A stretch of 64,000 nucleotides of DNA, taken from contig CM077597.1 in assembly GCA_039654915.1 (NCBI GenBank), positions 92,630,001 through 92,694,000 on the forward strand, read 5' to 3'. The translations under genes and the position numbers were made by a program. Source of the DNA: Aquilaria yunnanensis. Lineage: Eukaryota; Streptophyta; Magnoliopsida; Malvales; Thymelaeaceae. Positions 9,200-20,285 of the stretch are shown here, piece by piece. The notes beneath the pieces are model-generated. The model worked only from the letters and a program-made list of their open reading frames with translations, was not told the origin of the DNA and ran no database searches. Every line of letters starts with the position of its first letter. Within the stretch, counting starts at the first letter, position 1.

Positions 9200-10968
9200 A
9201 TCAGGGTTTTAAGGATGGAACCTTTGCCTCGAAAATAATCAATTTTCATCATCGGGGTTTTAAGGATGGAACCTTTGCCTCGAAAATAATCAATTTTCAT
9301 CATCGGGGTTTTAAGGATGGAACCTTTGCCTCGAAAACAATCAATTTTCATCATCGGGGTTTTAAGGATGGAACCTTTGCCTCGAAAATAATCAATTTTC
9401 ATCATCGGGGTTTTAAGGATGGAACCTTTGCCTCAAAAACAATTAATTTTCATCATCGGGGTTTTAAGGATTGAACATTTGCCTCGAAAACAATCAATTT
9501 TCATCATCGGGGTTTTAAGGATAGAACCTTTGCCTCAAAATCAATCAATCAATCCGAGGTTTTAAGGATGGAACCTTTGCCTCGAGATCAATCAATCAAT
9601 TCGAGGTTTTAAGGATGAAACCTTTACCTCGACATCAATCAATCAATCCGAGGTTTTAAGGATGGAACCTTTGCCTCGAGATCAATCAATCAATTCGAGG
9701 TTTTAAGGATGGAACCTTTGCCTCGACATCAATCAATCAATCCGGGGTTTTAAGGATGGAACCTTTGCCTCAAAAACAATCAATTTTCATCATCGGGGTT
9801 TTAAGGATTGAACCTTTGCCTCGAAAACAATCAATTTTCATCATCGGGGTTTTAAGGATAGAACCTTTGCCTCAAAATCAATCAATCAATCCGAGGTTTT
9901 AAGGATGGAACCTTTGCCTCGAGATCAATCAATCAATTCGAGGTTTTAAGGATGAAACCTTTACCTCGACATCAATCAATCAATCCGAGGTTTTAAGGAT
10001 GGAACCTTTGCTTCGAGATCAATCAATCAATTCGAGGTTTTAAGGATGGAACCTTTACCTCGACATCAATCAATCAATCTGAGGTTTTAAGGATGAAACC
10101 TTTGCCTCGAACTCAATCAATCGTCGAGGTTTTAAGGATGGAACCTTTGCCTCGACATCAATCAATCAATCTGGGGTTTTAAGGATGGAACCTATGCCTC
10201 GAGATCAATTATCAATCCGAGGTTTTAAGGATGGAACCTTTGCCTCGAAAACAATCAATTATCAATCCGAGGTTTTAAGGATGGAACCTTTGCCTCGAAC
10301 TCAATCAATCGTCGAGGTTTTAAGGATGGAACCTTTGCCTCGACATCAATTAATCAATCCGGGGTTTTAAGGATAGAACCTTTGCCTCGAGATCAATCAA
10401 TCAATCCGGGGTTTTAAGGATGGAACCTTTGCCTCCAGATCAATTATCAATCCGAGGTTTTAAGGATGGAACCTTTGCCTCGACATCAATCAATCAATCC
10501 GAGGTTTTAAGGATGGAACCTTTGCCTCGACATCAATCAATCAATCCGGGGTTTTAAGGATGGAACCTTTGCCTCGACATCAATCAATCAATCCGGGGTT
10601 TTAAGGATGGAACCTTTGCCTCGAGATCAATCCATCAATCCGAGGTTTTAAGGATGGAACCTTTGCCTCGAGATCAATCAATCAATCTGAGGTTTTAAGG
10701 ATGGAACCTTTGCCTCGAGATCAATCAATCAATCCGAGGTTTTAAGGATGGAACCTTTGCCTCAAGATCAATCAATCAATCCGAGGTTTTAAGGATGGAA
10801 CCTTTGCCTCGAAAACAATCAATTTTCATTCATCAGGGTTGTAAGGATGGAACCTTTGCCTCGAAATCAATCAATCAATCCGAGGTTTTAAGGATGGAAC
10901 CTTTGCCTCGAAATCAATCAATCAATCCGAGGTTTTAAGGATGGAACCTTTGCCTCGAAAACAAATAA
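9200..10968 (+). repeat. Minisatellite array of about 37 units (~47 bp each)
   Basis: The core GGTTTTAAGGATGGAACCTT followed by TGCCTCGA recurs about 37 times by my count. The linker takes two forms: an AATCAATTTTCATCATCGG type (first ~7 units and a few later) and an ATCAATCAATCAATCCG type (most others). Intermixed variants show higher-order duplication. Each unit contains short inverted parts (AGGTT/AACCT, GAGG/CCTC) that could fold. Hypervariable tandem arrays between the last ORF and the 3' LTR are known in Ogre/Tat elements. Confidence 0.93.
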
Positions 10969-10976
10969 TCAATCAA

Positions 10977-11298
10977 TCAGTCCATCTTACAACGATAGGA
11001 GCTTTCCTATCGTTAGAGGTTCTAAGGACCTTTCCTTAACCTCAAACAAACAATCAATCCATCAGTCCATCTTACAACGATAGGAAATTTCCTATCGTTA
11101 GAAGTTCTAAGGACCTTTCCTTAACCTCAAACAAATAATCAATCAATCAGTCCATCTTACAACGATAGGAGCTTTCCTATCGTTAGAGGTTCTAAGGACC
11201 TTTCCTTAACCTCAAACAAATAATTAATCAATCAGTCCATCTTACAACGATAGGAGCTTTCCTATCGTTAGAGGTTTTAAGGACCTTTCCTTAAACCT
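10977..11298 (+). repeat. Four ~90-bp repeats each holding an 8-bp-stem hairpin
   Basis: Each unit reads TCCATCTTACAA, then CGATAGGAGCTTTCCTATCG, then a block ending CTTTCCTTAACCTCAAACAA. The palindrome CGATAGGA/TCCTATCG with a four-base loop occurs in all four units. In unit 2 the loop is altered to AATT. Confidence 0.88.
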
Positions 11299-11392
11299 TA
11301 CTGTTTGGGCGGCGAGAAGATTCTCAATGCCTACCTAAGCCGGACGAAATTTGGTAACGACTTTGCATACATCATGTCCCATGAAGCATGCA

Positions 11393-11404
11393 AAGGGGGG
11401 CAGC
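11393..11404 (+). other. Polypurine tract before the 3' LTR
   Basis: AAGGGGGG followed by CAGC sits immediately before the TGTTGACACCC start of the 3' LTR. This is the usual plus-strand primer arrangement in Ogre/Tat elements. Confidence 0.78.
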
Positions 11405-12047
11405 TGTTGACACCCAATTTCGTCCGGGTGTTTTAAAATTTTAAAAATTTTTATTAAAAAAAATTAATTTAAAAAAAAATATTACTATTATTATTAAAAA
11501 AATTTAATTAGTTTAAAATATATTTTTGTTTTGTGAAAATTTGATTTAAAATGATATATGTGTGAATATGTGTATGTTTGAAATAAAATAAAATTTCATG
11601 AAAAAAATGACAAAAAATTAAAAGTTTGAGGTAAAAATGACAAAATTGAGAAGTTTTGGGAAAATTTGACAAATTCTAAAAGTTCCAGGAGCATTTGGTA
11701 GTTTGTCACATAAAATTTTGAGTCTGCCGACGTTTCTAGCCCAAATTGACAGAAAACGACAAAATTGTCAAAATCAGAAGCTTCAGGAACTTATCCTGAG
11801 GCTGAGAGACGTAAAGGACTAAAATTGTCATTTTACCAATTTAAGAGATAAGTTTGAAATTTTTTATTAATTTATCCATCAACAGTTCAGCTAAACTTCC
11901 TCTATAAATAGCCCCCCAAATTTTGTGCTGAACACAGAGAAAATAAGAAAAAAAACTTAGAGCTTCGTTTTGAAAAAAAGGAAAAAATTAGCCTAGGTCC
12001 CTGGCCCTCTTCTCTTCCTCTCCAGAAAACCTAAACCTTCTCTGAAT

Positions 12048-12084
<37 letters not shown>

Positions 12085-13707
12085 CACCCCCGCGCGCGCA
12101 CCTCTGCTCCGGAATTCAAAATTCATTTTCAAAAGGTACAACCTCATTTTTTATCCTTCATCTTCTCATATTTATTCATTTTAGTCACTAACCTTTTATT
12201 TATTTCTGCAGAATTAACTAATTACTAACTCTCTTTTACATTTTATTTGTTTATTATTGTTATTATTACTAACCTTTAATTATTGTTGTTATTATTATTA
12301 TTAACTTACTAATTTACTAACTTTACTAACTTTTATTGTTATTATTGTTAACAACTAACCCAACTAACTTTACTAACTTTTATTATTGTTATTATTATTG
12401 TTATTAAAAACTAATTCTAACAACTAACTTTTATTATCTTTATTATTATTATTATTATAATAATTCATGGAAGGTTATACCTCCTATTTATTTATTTTTA
12501 GTGGATGGCCAAAAAGCCCCACTTTATTTATTTGCTTACTATTTATTGATCTTTAACTTTCCTTTATTTACTTTATGTGCTTTTTATTTGTTTATTTATT
12601 TATTTGAATATGTTATTTAATTTTTAAAAAAAGTAGAAGGTCAAAAAGCCCCACTTTATTTATTTATTCTTTAATATTCCTTTATTTACTTTATATGTTT
12701 TCCTTTTATTTATTTACATGTGTTATTTTATGCATTTTTTTTATGGATGTCTAAACTAAAAAAAAAATCCCCTTTACTTTACTTTATTTAATTTTCCTTT
12801 TATGCCAAAATTTTACTTTATGATAAAATTTATTTCATTTATTTAATAATAAATAAAATCAATAAGTAAATAATAATTAATTAAAAAAAAAGAAGTTTTA
12901 TGTGAATAATTAACTTTCTTCATTTTTAAGGCTATCAAAAAAAATCTTTTTCAAACAAAAATCCCCATCCGTCGTTATTTCAAATCTTCATTATTTTGAA
13001 ACATCAATTTTTATTTTTTTTCATTAACCTTTTATTAAAATTATTAAAAAATTATAATTGAATAATTCTAAAAATACAACAAAAAATCAATTCTGTTTTT
13101 TTTAAATATATTTTTTAAAAGTAATAATAATTAAAAATTCAAGAAAAATAATAAAATAATAAAATAAAAATTATGACTAAAATTCATTAAATAAACAATT
13201 AATAAAAAATAATTTCCATATCCGGATGATCCGGCAGGATCTACGGTTTGGAAAATATCAATTTTTTTTTAATTAAATAAATTAAATAAATACAAAAGAT
13301 AAAAATTCATATTTTACGATATAGATTAAATTATTTAAAATTTCACCAAATTCCGTGTCCAAATGACTCGGCAGAGTCCATGGTTCGGAATCAAAATCTT
13401 CCGTGTCCAAATGACTCGGCAGAGTCCATGGTTCGGAAGTATAAAATTTTTACCCGAATTAATTACCAAAATCAACATTTTCGACTAATTCAGTTAAAAT
13501 TTCTAAATTAACTGAAAATTATTTAAAAGCAAAGTAAAACAAAAATTAAAATCAACTAAGGTGCCAATTTTGGGCGCTATAACAATATTGTTTTAGCGTA
13601 ACCGTACTCCCGATCCCCGAACTCTCGCAGACCAATTTTAAGGTGACCAATCGACCTAAGAAAACTGATTGGTGGCGACTCCCGAAAAAGACCCGCACGT
13701 TGCCACA
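11405..13707 (+). repeat. 3' LTR of the Ogre-like element (2303 bp, complete)
   Basis: It begins TGTTGACACCCAATTTCGTC and ends GTTGCCACA, with TG...CA ends. 11879-13707 is the copy of 1-1825, differing only by four extra Ts in the poly-T run as far as I could see. TATA box at 11903-11911. The downstream target duplication would be GGGAT (13708-13712), but the matching copy is outside the window. Confidence 0.95.
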
Positions 13708-13708
13708 G

Positions 13709-14158
13709 GGATACGTATTTTTTATGGGAGATACAGCTTTCACATGGCTATCGAAAAAGCAGCCAATTGTCACACTCTCGACATGTGAAGCAGAATATGT
13801 TGCAGCATCTTGGTGTGTCTGTCATGCAATTTGGGTGAGAAACCTCTTGGGCGAGTTAGGGCAAGAGCAACGTGAGCCAACCGAGATCCGAATTGACAAC
13901 AGATCAGCTATTGAGCTAGCCAAGAATCCGGTGAACCATGAACGAAGCAAACATATTGATGTGCGATTTCATTTCATACAAAGCAAGATAAAAGATGGAA
14001 GTGTGAAACTTAAGCACGTAGCAAGTCATGACCAGGTAGCGGACATATTCACCAAACCGTTGCCTACGGTGTTGTTTGAAAACTACAAAAGGATGATAGG
14101 CATGAAGGATATAAAGGAATTAAGTTTAAGGAGGGGTGTTGGAAATAAACTTAATTAA
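13709..14158 (+). pseudogene. Ty1/copia RNase H C-terminal fragment, split by the Ogre-like insertion
   Basis: Translation from 13709 gives the end of a copia polyprotein: FTWLSKKQPIVTLSTCEAEY, then a DNRSAIELAKNPVNHERSKH segment, then a VADIFTKPLP block and a stop at 14156-14158. These are the hallmark copia RNase H motifs, including the Glu of CEAEY and the Asp of IDN. The reading frame is open, but its N-terminal part must lie beyond the Ogre-like element, left of the window. The frame also runs on upstream into the LTR by chance, which produces an artificial fusion. Confidence 0.92.
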
Positions 14159-14411
14159 GGAGATGAAAGTCTGCAAAATAAAATAGGACAACGGTTGCTG
14201 GCATTAAGAGGAGAAAACGGACAAACGTTGGAATTTGTTTTTAATTAGAATTCTTAAGTTCTATATTTAATAGGTAGTACGTTATTGTTTTGTTACTCTT
14301 ATAAATGATTGTGTTTCAATATGAAAAGATGAGAGTAAGAAATACAAAGAGAAATCTTCTCCACCGAAAAAGCCTTCTTGCACCTAAAGTCATTTTTATC
14401 ATTTCTTAACA
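14137..14411 (+). repeat. 3' LTR of the interrupted copia element
   Basis: It starts TGTTGGAAATAAAC right after a purine tract (AAGGAGGGG) and overlaps the polyprotein stop. It ends at about TTCTTAACA, 275 bp in all. It holds a TATAAATG box near 14300. The 5' LTR is outside the window, so both ends are inferred from one copy. Confidence 0.65.
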
Positions 14412-14412
14412 C

Positions 14413-14625
14413 CCTGAAGGTGAAGCTGAAGGGGAGGCACATGGAGAAGCAGAAGTGGAGAGCGAAGGTGACTTACATGATCTAGAATCTGATCGTAGAG
14501 AAAGTGAGGGTGAAAGAGAGCAAAGCTCCCGAGAAGTATAAGCTATTCGCTTAGAAAATAATATTGTGCGCTGGACTGGAGGGTTGTTAAAAATCCAAAT
14601 GGAACAACTGTATGTCATGCCCTCT
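14413..14625 (+). pseudogene. LEO1/VIP4-like (PAF1 complex) gene fragment
   Basis: Immediately beyond the copia LTR an acidic stretch reads EGEAEGEAHGEAEVESEGD and continues to SEGEREQSSREV, then a stop. It goes on in the same frame with AIRLENNIVRW, and after a frame change with VKNPNGTTVCH. Both parts resemble plant LEO1/VIP4, a subunit of the RNA polymerase II PAF1 complex: the acidic N-terminal region, then the conserved core segment around IRLENNIVRW. About 200 residues that normally separate them are missing. It is a decayed fragment, not a working gene. Confidence 0.6.
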
Positions 14626-14629
14626 ATTT

Positions 14630-16480
14630 TCATTCAGTTCTTTTAAGATCCAGTCCATGTTTTCTGATAGAATTTGGGTAATTTGTCAATTAAACATTAT
14701 GGAGCAATGCTCATTTGCTTTCTATTTTTGTTTGCCCCCTGGACAAGTGACTTGAAAATATTTTGGTGTCATTACCCTACCAATCATCGCGGGGTGCTTT
14801 TTTGTCTTTCTTTGTGACCCCAATTAGAAACTAAGAAGTGCAATTTTAGCAGTTACTTTTGTTGAATGCATTTAATTGACAATGGGGCAGTAGAGCTTTG
14901 GGCATGATCCCACGGTAGAAATGAGCTCTTCATTTCACAGGTAACAACTCAATCCATGCATTTGTGCGTTCAATAAATTGGTTAGCTAAGCCTATTAGGT
15001 TAACTTTTTGTGAACATCAAGCAAATCAAACCAAGAGGGAGAAGCTGCAAAAATAGTGACTAAGGGAGCAAGAGCAGATCAAGGGCAATACTCTTACAAC
15101 CTATATTTCCTGATGTGGATATGCCATATATCACCAGTTCTATTTTTTTTTTTTAAAAAAAAATATATTTTTTCCTTCTTTGTGTACCTGATGAACATAT
15201 TGAAATTACTTGTGGTCACCAGGGTGAGACAAGTCACAAACAAGTTATCCAGGTTTGTGAAAGCCTTCCCTTTCTGTGATTCTGCTACATCTTCTATTTT
15301 TTCTTAGTCGATGATCTGTTTATCTATCGCTGATCTAATTGATGGGTCTTAAATTCCTGATTAAGTTTTTCTTTTTGTTTCCTTATGTCACTATCAATTC
15401 ATTGTATGAAGCGGTAAGCTTTTCATTTTAGCCGTTTATGAAGCCTATTAATTGATGAGTAATCTTACGTAGGGTGCTTAAGTGATAGTGATGTGATCAT
15501 GTTTGCTGAATATATGTTCAAGTGTGCAAATACTTATAAGAAGCTATGAGAAAAAAGCCAAACAGTTGTTTTGACTCTGTCCTAATGGTGGGAGAGATTG
15601 CTACCTCACTCATTATTTTCCTACAAGATATGTAATTGAAATCTTAGATGAAGGCTCTGATTGAGAATAATAAATCCATCAAGTAAAACATCTTGAGAAT
15701 TAGTTATAATCGGTTCACTGACCGTTTGGACCGTATCTGTACTTTTTCTTATGCTTTTTGCTCATGATCTAAAGTTTGATATGTTTTGTTGGCATAAGGG
15801 CTCATGCATCTGTAAGACTCTTTATATTCTCAAACAACCAGAGTTATTGCCGTTTGTTTTTCCCTGCTTACGAACTACCCTCATGTATCCATGAGTTGCT
15901 TGGATACTTGAAAATGAGAAATCTATATTTCTCTTTTGGTTGCCTCATTGGGTTCGATACCATTAGTTTATTTATGAAAATAGTTTTAATCACTTTAACA
16001 TAGGTAAGTGATGGTAATTGAGCAACTTGCACTATACAGTATACACATTGCATCATCATGCTTTGAAATTATCCTGCTGTGAAGTGCTGGCTACAAACCT
16101 AGTGGTTGACAAAATTCTGAAATTTTCGCTACCCAAATGTTTTTTAACTTCTTTTTCTTTATTAGTGTGTTTTGTGTAGTTTCTGTGTCACGCGATACTA
16201 AATTTGGATTTTAACACTCTTCAAATCAGATTCTATACTTGTATGAAGGAGGAAGCAACAGAGGAATCTCAAGGCAAGGAACAGTGCTCAATTTTTATGC
16301 ATCCTTTGTGGTTAAGAGTGCTCAATCTATTTTTTTGCAACTTGCTTCTAAATAAATTGAGGTGTTTTATCTACTAGTAGTATTTTGTAAGAATAGGAAC
16401 CCATTTTCTGTTATAGCTTTAGAATAGATAATGCAAATTCTCTGCTAGGTTTGAGTTCACTAAGATGAAGGAACTTTCAT
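14630..16480. other. No gene recognised
   Basis: AT-rich DNA between the LEO1-like and RPT5-like fragments. Short open frames here have no family signature. It may include decayed introns of the flanking pseudogene. Confidence 0.35.
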
Positions 16481-16494
16481 TTTTATGCAGTCAT

Positions 16495-17555
16495 GTGCTA
16501 GAGTTTTAGCAAAATTTGTACATAATGCTTTTCAGATTGCAAAAGAGAAGTCAGCCTAATGTTATTTTTATTTGTGAGATCGATGCAATTGGTTATAAAC
16601 GTTTTGACAAGTGTGTTATGATTTTTATTTCTTCCATTCTATGCTGCTCTGCATGCCAGCACATTTAAAAGAAGGATCTGTTTCAATGAGATAGCTACTA
16701 ATTAGTAATCTGATACTCATGGATTGTAGTGAAGCGAGTATCGGAAATAGGGAGGTCGAAAGAACAATGTTGGAGGAGTTGCTAAGCCAGCTTGATGGCT
16801 TCAGCAGTGTTGACAACATCAAGGTATGGCAATGCCTCGTGAAAGTTCTGATTGGTTTTATGTTTTTCAAAACCTAGCTTCCTCTACATGGGAAAATAAC
16901 TGATCCATACCTGTTTCAATTTGTTAATACCATGTATTGTAGGTAATTGCAGCAGCCAATCATGTTGGTATTCTAGATCCTGAGATTATGTGTTCTGGCT
17001 GATTAGATCACAAGATTGTGTTTCCACATCCTAGTGAAGAAGCAAGGGCTCAGATTTTGCTGGTATCTCCTACTTATTCCTTTAAGTTGTTGATCTGATG
17101 TACATACTACTGCACACATTCCAAAGTTTGATCATAGTGTACTCATTCGTATGCATATTTTGGTAAATTGAACAGATCCACTCAAGGAAGATGAATGTTC
17201 ACCTGGATGTGAATTTCAAAGAACTTGCTCAAAGAACCGGCGATTTCAATGGTGCACAATGGAAAATATGTTTGCGTTGAAGCTGGTGTGGTGGCTCTTG
17301 GACGTGGTGCAGCCGAGGTGCTCTTCCTCACCAACTATATAAAACCCTTGATGAAATATTTGTCTTTGGATTTCAAATCTACGTATTTGTCATTGAAGTT
17401 TCCAAATGCAACATATAACTGCCTAGATAGTTGTCAGCTGATCATGCTAATTCCCTCTGGTGCTAAAATTTTGCATGGTGCATTTGTAGGTTAACCATGA
17501 GGATTTCAATGAAATTGTGATTCAAGTTCAGGCTAAGAAGAAAGCAAATGCTTAA
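16495..17555 (+). pseudogene. 26S proteasome regulatory ATPase RPT5 (6A) pseudogene, intron-containing
   Basis: Five exon-like blocks in the right order: ~16495-16610 (AKFVHNAFQIAKEK, then ICEIDAIGYKRFD in another frame), ~16722-16823 (NREVERTMLEELLSQLDGF), 16943-17062 (VIAAANHVGILDPEIM, then DHKIVFPHPSEEARAQIL), 17176-17317 ([20 protein letters not shown], then [16 protein letters not shown]), and 17490-17555 (VNHEDFN, then VQAKKKANA and stop). GT/AG borders are kept at most junctions. RPT5 is an AAA ATPase of the proteasome base. Here Walker B Asp is changed (ICEID for IDEID), TGA interrupts at 17000-17002, and frames shift near 16565 and 17262. The N-terminal two thirds are missing. Retained introns mean a genomic duplicate, not a retrocopy. 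Confidence 0.85.
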
Positions 17556-17559
17556 CTTT

Positions 17560-20055
17560 TTTGCTTAGCTGGCCGGAAGCAATTCATTGTGCCTGTGAAA
17601 TTCAGTCTTTTTCCTTGTATAACCTAGATGGTTACAAAGTGTATATAGAATTGCTGTATAGAATAAAATTCAGGATATGACAATAGAAAAGTAGATGTTC
17701 TCTGTATTGTGAGGTGAAGCGTAAGCTTTGCTTGGTAAGGAAGATGAACACGAGGAATGAAAATATGCAATTAATTCAATAGTTGTTCTCAAAAGTAGAT
17801 GAGCTCCATACAATTTTATAATCTCTTTATTCTTTGAAGGTCATTCCATACTTCTCCATTTAAAATTGGATACTTGGTATCGTTTTAAGCGTATGGTAGA
17901 GAACTTGAAAGAAAAGGAAACAAACAGCGTTCATAGCATGTTCATGCAAAAGCTACAAGGAAATGTCACAAAACAAATTTGGAGTTGAGACTTCACTTAG
18001 CTAGTGAAGAGCTCTTGCGTTAAAATCAACGTCTTTGGGGTCAAGTTCCAGCTTCACTAGGAGGGAAAAGTTAAAGAGGAAGAGAGAACTACTCTACGTA
18101 ATGTAGCCGAACTTAAGCTTTTGAGTCAAGCAAACAAAAAAGTATTGATGTGACTTTAGTGCGACAAATGTTATGTCAAGAATCTATACTGTTTAGGATA
18201 GAGAAAAAGGTTGGGGACTAAATATGAAATAGTATAAGTTTTTTTAGGGAAAATTCGTCTATAAAATGACAAAGTCTAACTTAGCTTTGGCTTTTGAATA
18301 TACAGTGAGTAAGAATGGCTTTTCAAATTTTAATTGCTTTTATCTTTGTCTAATCTAAACTAACGGACATTGTGACCTCACAGGCCACAGAAAAGTAAAT
18401 GTTTTAAATCAATAGGACACACACACACACAAATAACAAAAAAAAATATATATATCATTATGCTTCATTCAAACAATTCATGTATTATTATATACTAACA
18501 GTTAAATCACCATTCATATTATACTTTCTACGTATCTCATAAATCATGTCAAGTCCAATATAGGCCTAATCAATTGTCCTTATTTTATTTAATTATTAAA
18601 AAATAGATCAATATTCATTGCAACATTATTATATAGTTGATATTTCTACGTTTTCATGTATACTATTAAAAATTACATAGCAATTTGCTCTAAATAAAGA
18701 AAAAGTCTATCCATTTATATCTAAATTAGTTGCTTTACAATATCATAGATGTCTGTTATGCACGAATCATCATAACAAAACCATAATCTTGTTCACAACA
18801 ATAAAATTTTATTTCTAGATGGTCTTATTAAAATGTCGAGACCTATGGAAACGAGAGCATAGAGAAAATACTTTGGAGTCTAAGATGCAACATTATTGAT
18901 TCCAACAACAACACGCATGTAAATCAAAATGAGAAAGTTGCTAACAATTTTCATTTGGTCAAGTTTTCAGGGCATTAGTTAGATATTTGTTTTAGGTTTT
19001 ATATTAAGGGTAATTGTTAACTTTGAAAATTCAAGTTACAAAAATTAATTATATTCATTATAATTTAAATTAAAATAATTTACTGAGAAATTAATAAATT
19101 TAATAATTTTATGACATCTGTACAATATAATATTGGAAAATTTGTTAATTAATAAATCTAATAATTAATAAATTTTAGCATAATGGATAAATTTATGAGC
19201 CATACTCAATATGATGTTGAAAGAAAATGTTACTTCTTAGATTGTTGGTTTTATTGTAGATTTTTATAATAATATTTCTAAAACATTTGAACGTATACAA
19301 TTTTCTAAAACTCAATATAATTTGGAATCATGTGGCAATGCCAGACATGTAAACTAGTTGAGTCTTAATTTCAAATAACCGAAGGGTAGTGGGTTTTTGT
19401 GGGTAGCAATTCCAACTTCTTGATGGCTTTAGAGCAAATTCATTTTAACTTAAATAAATTTAACCCAAAATAACTTATTTTTTTTTTCATGTCTTTTTTT
19501 TCCAAAACCAATTTTATTTTAAATGTAACATTATGTAGATGTAGTAATTTATTTGAAAATAAATTTTTATGATGTCATTAAATTTTTATGAATTTTTATT
19601 TTTTAAGAATTAAAAAAGTTCATAAAGATTTAATAAGATTATAAAAATTATATTTTAAATGAATTATTTTACCTACATAATATTAGCTTTTGGATGAAAT
19701 TAGTTCAGGGAAAAAATATGTAAAAAAAAAAGCATTATGGATTAAGATAAAATTATTGAATATAACATATTACTGCTTTCACCATTAACAAAAAGCTAGA
19801 AGTTTGAAAAGCCTTTATGTTTTAAAAAATTATATGTGGAGACTGAATGTTATTCTTGTCCAACATTTTTCTTGCCATAACTTATTCAAATAGCTTTTGC
19901 AAAACTATGGGGCCTGCAGGAAGCTCATCGATTTGGTTTGTCATCAATTATTATTGAATCGGAATATTTTTCCATTTTAATTTTAGAACTAAATAAGGGG
20001 ATTTCTCCATCACTGTTCTATTTTGGGGATCTGTTGGGTCTTCTTTTTTTCATTG
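17560..20055. other. AT-rich intergenic DNA, no gene recognised
   Basis: No coding signature on either strand. It contains a short CA run near 18420 and a poly-T run near 19480. Confidence 0.45.
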
Positions 20056-20059
20056 AGCA

Positions 20060-20285
20060 TGTGTGTAATAGGGTGGGTTACATTATAGCTAGGAGGGGCC
20101 TTACGCCAAAGTCCAAACCTAGTCAACAAAATACCTACCTACATCACATGAGCTATTTCTTGGAAAATGATAAGTACTAGGTGCTTATGCTTTAGAACTT
20201 AAGCGTATATATCCACAAAAAGTTTCTCACATTTCTCGCATATGGGATATAGGGTGTTACTCCTTAGCAAGTCTTTTTCTAAATT
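20060..20285 (+). repeat. Dispersed repeat family R1, copy 1
   Basis: It shares the order of motifs seen in copies at 36.7, 49.7 and 56.6-61.8 kb: AGTC near CAACAAAATACCTACC, CACATGAGCTATT, AAGTACTAGGTGCTTATG, a TATATATCCACA box, then CACATTTCTCGCATATGGGA and GGGTGTTAC. Class unknown. Confidence 0.55.

Larger units (their letters stand above)
1..13707 (+). mobile_element. Non-autonomous Ogre/Tat-like LTR retrotransposon carrying cargo ORFs (5' end outside window)
   Basis: Two copies of one long terminal repeat (1-1825 and 11405-13707) flank a 9.6-kb internal region. Just inside the left LTR is a primer-binding-site-like string, TGGCGACTCCACTGGGGA, typical of the Ogre/Tat group. Just before the right LTR is a purine tract followed by CAGC, also typical. 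I found no complete gag, protease, reverse transcriptase, RNase H or integrase between them, so the element must depend on proteins from elsewhere (inference). In their place are tandem repeats, two virus-like nucleic-acid-binding ORFs and a LOG enzyme ORF. The complete element would be about 14.2 kb. The lineage rests on PBS, PPT and LTR-start motifs, not on pol phylogeny. Confidence 0.88.

Noticed and set aside
9139..9405. Repetitive minus-strand ORF over the minisatellite
   Set aside because: It is simply the 47-bp repeat read in an open frame. It has no start context or family, and other linkers break it.
9200..10968. CRISPR-like look of regularly spaced repeats
   Set aside because: The linkers are themselves repeated and nearly identical, there are no unique spacers, and this is a plant retrotransposon. 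It is a minisatellite.
12046..12228. Phe-rich ORF in the 3' LTR
   Set aside because: It comes from the poly-T run and adjacent untranslated LTR sequence.
13643..14158. Apparent single protein fusing LTR sequence to copia RNase H
   Set aside because: The first 22 codons are LTR sequence that happens to be in frame. The real homology begins at 13709, after the LTR end.
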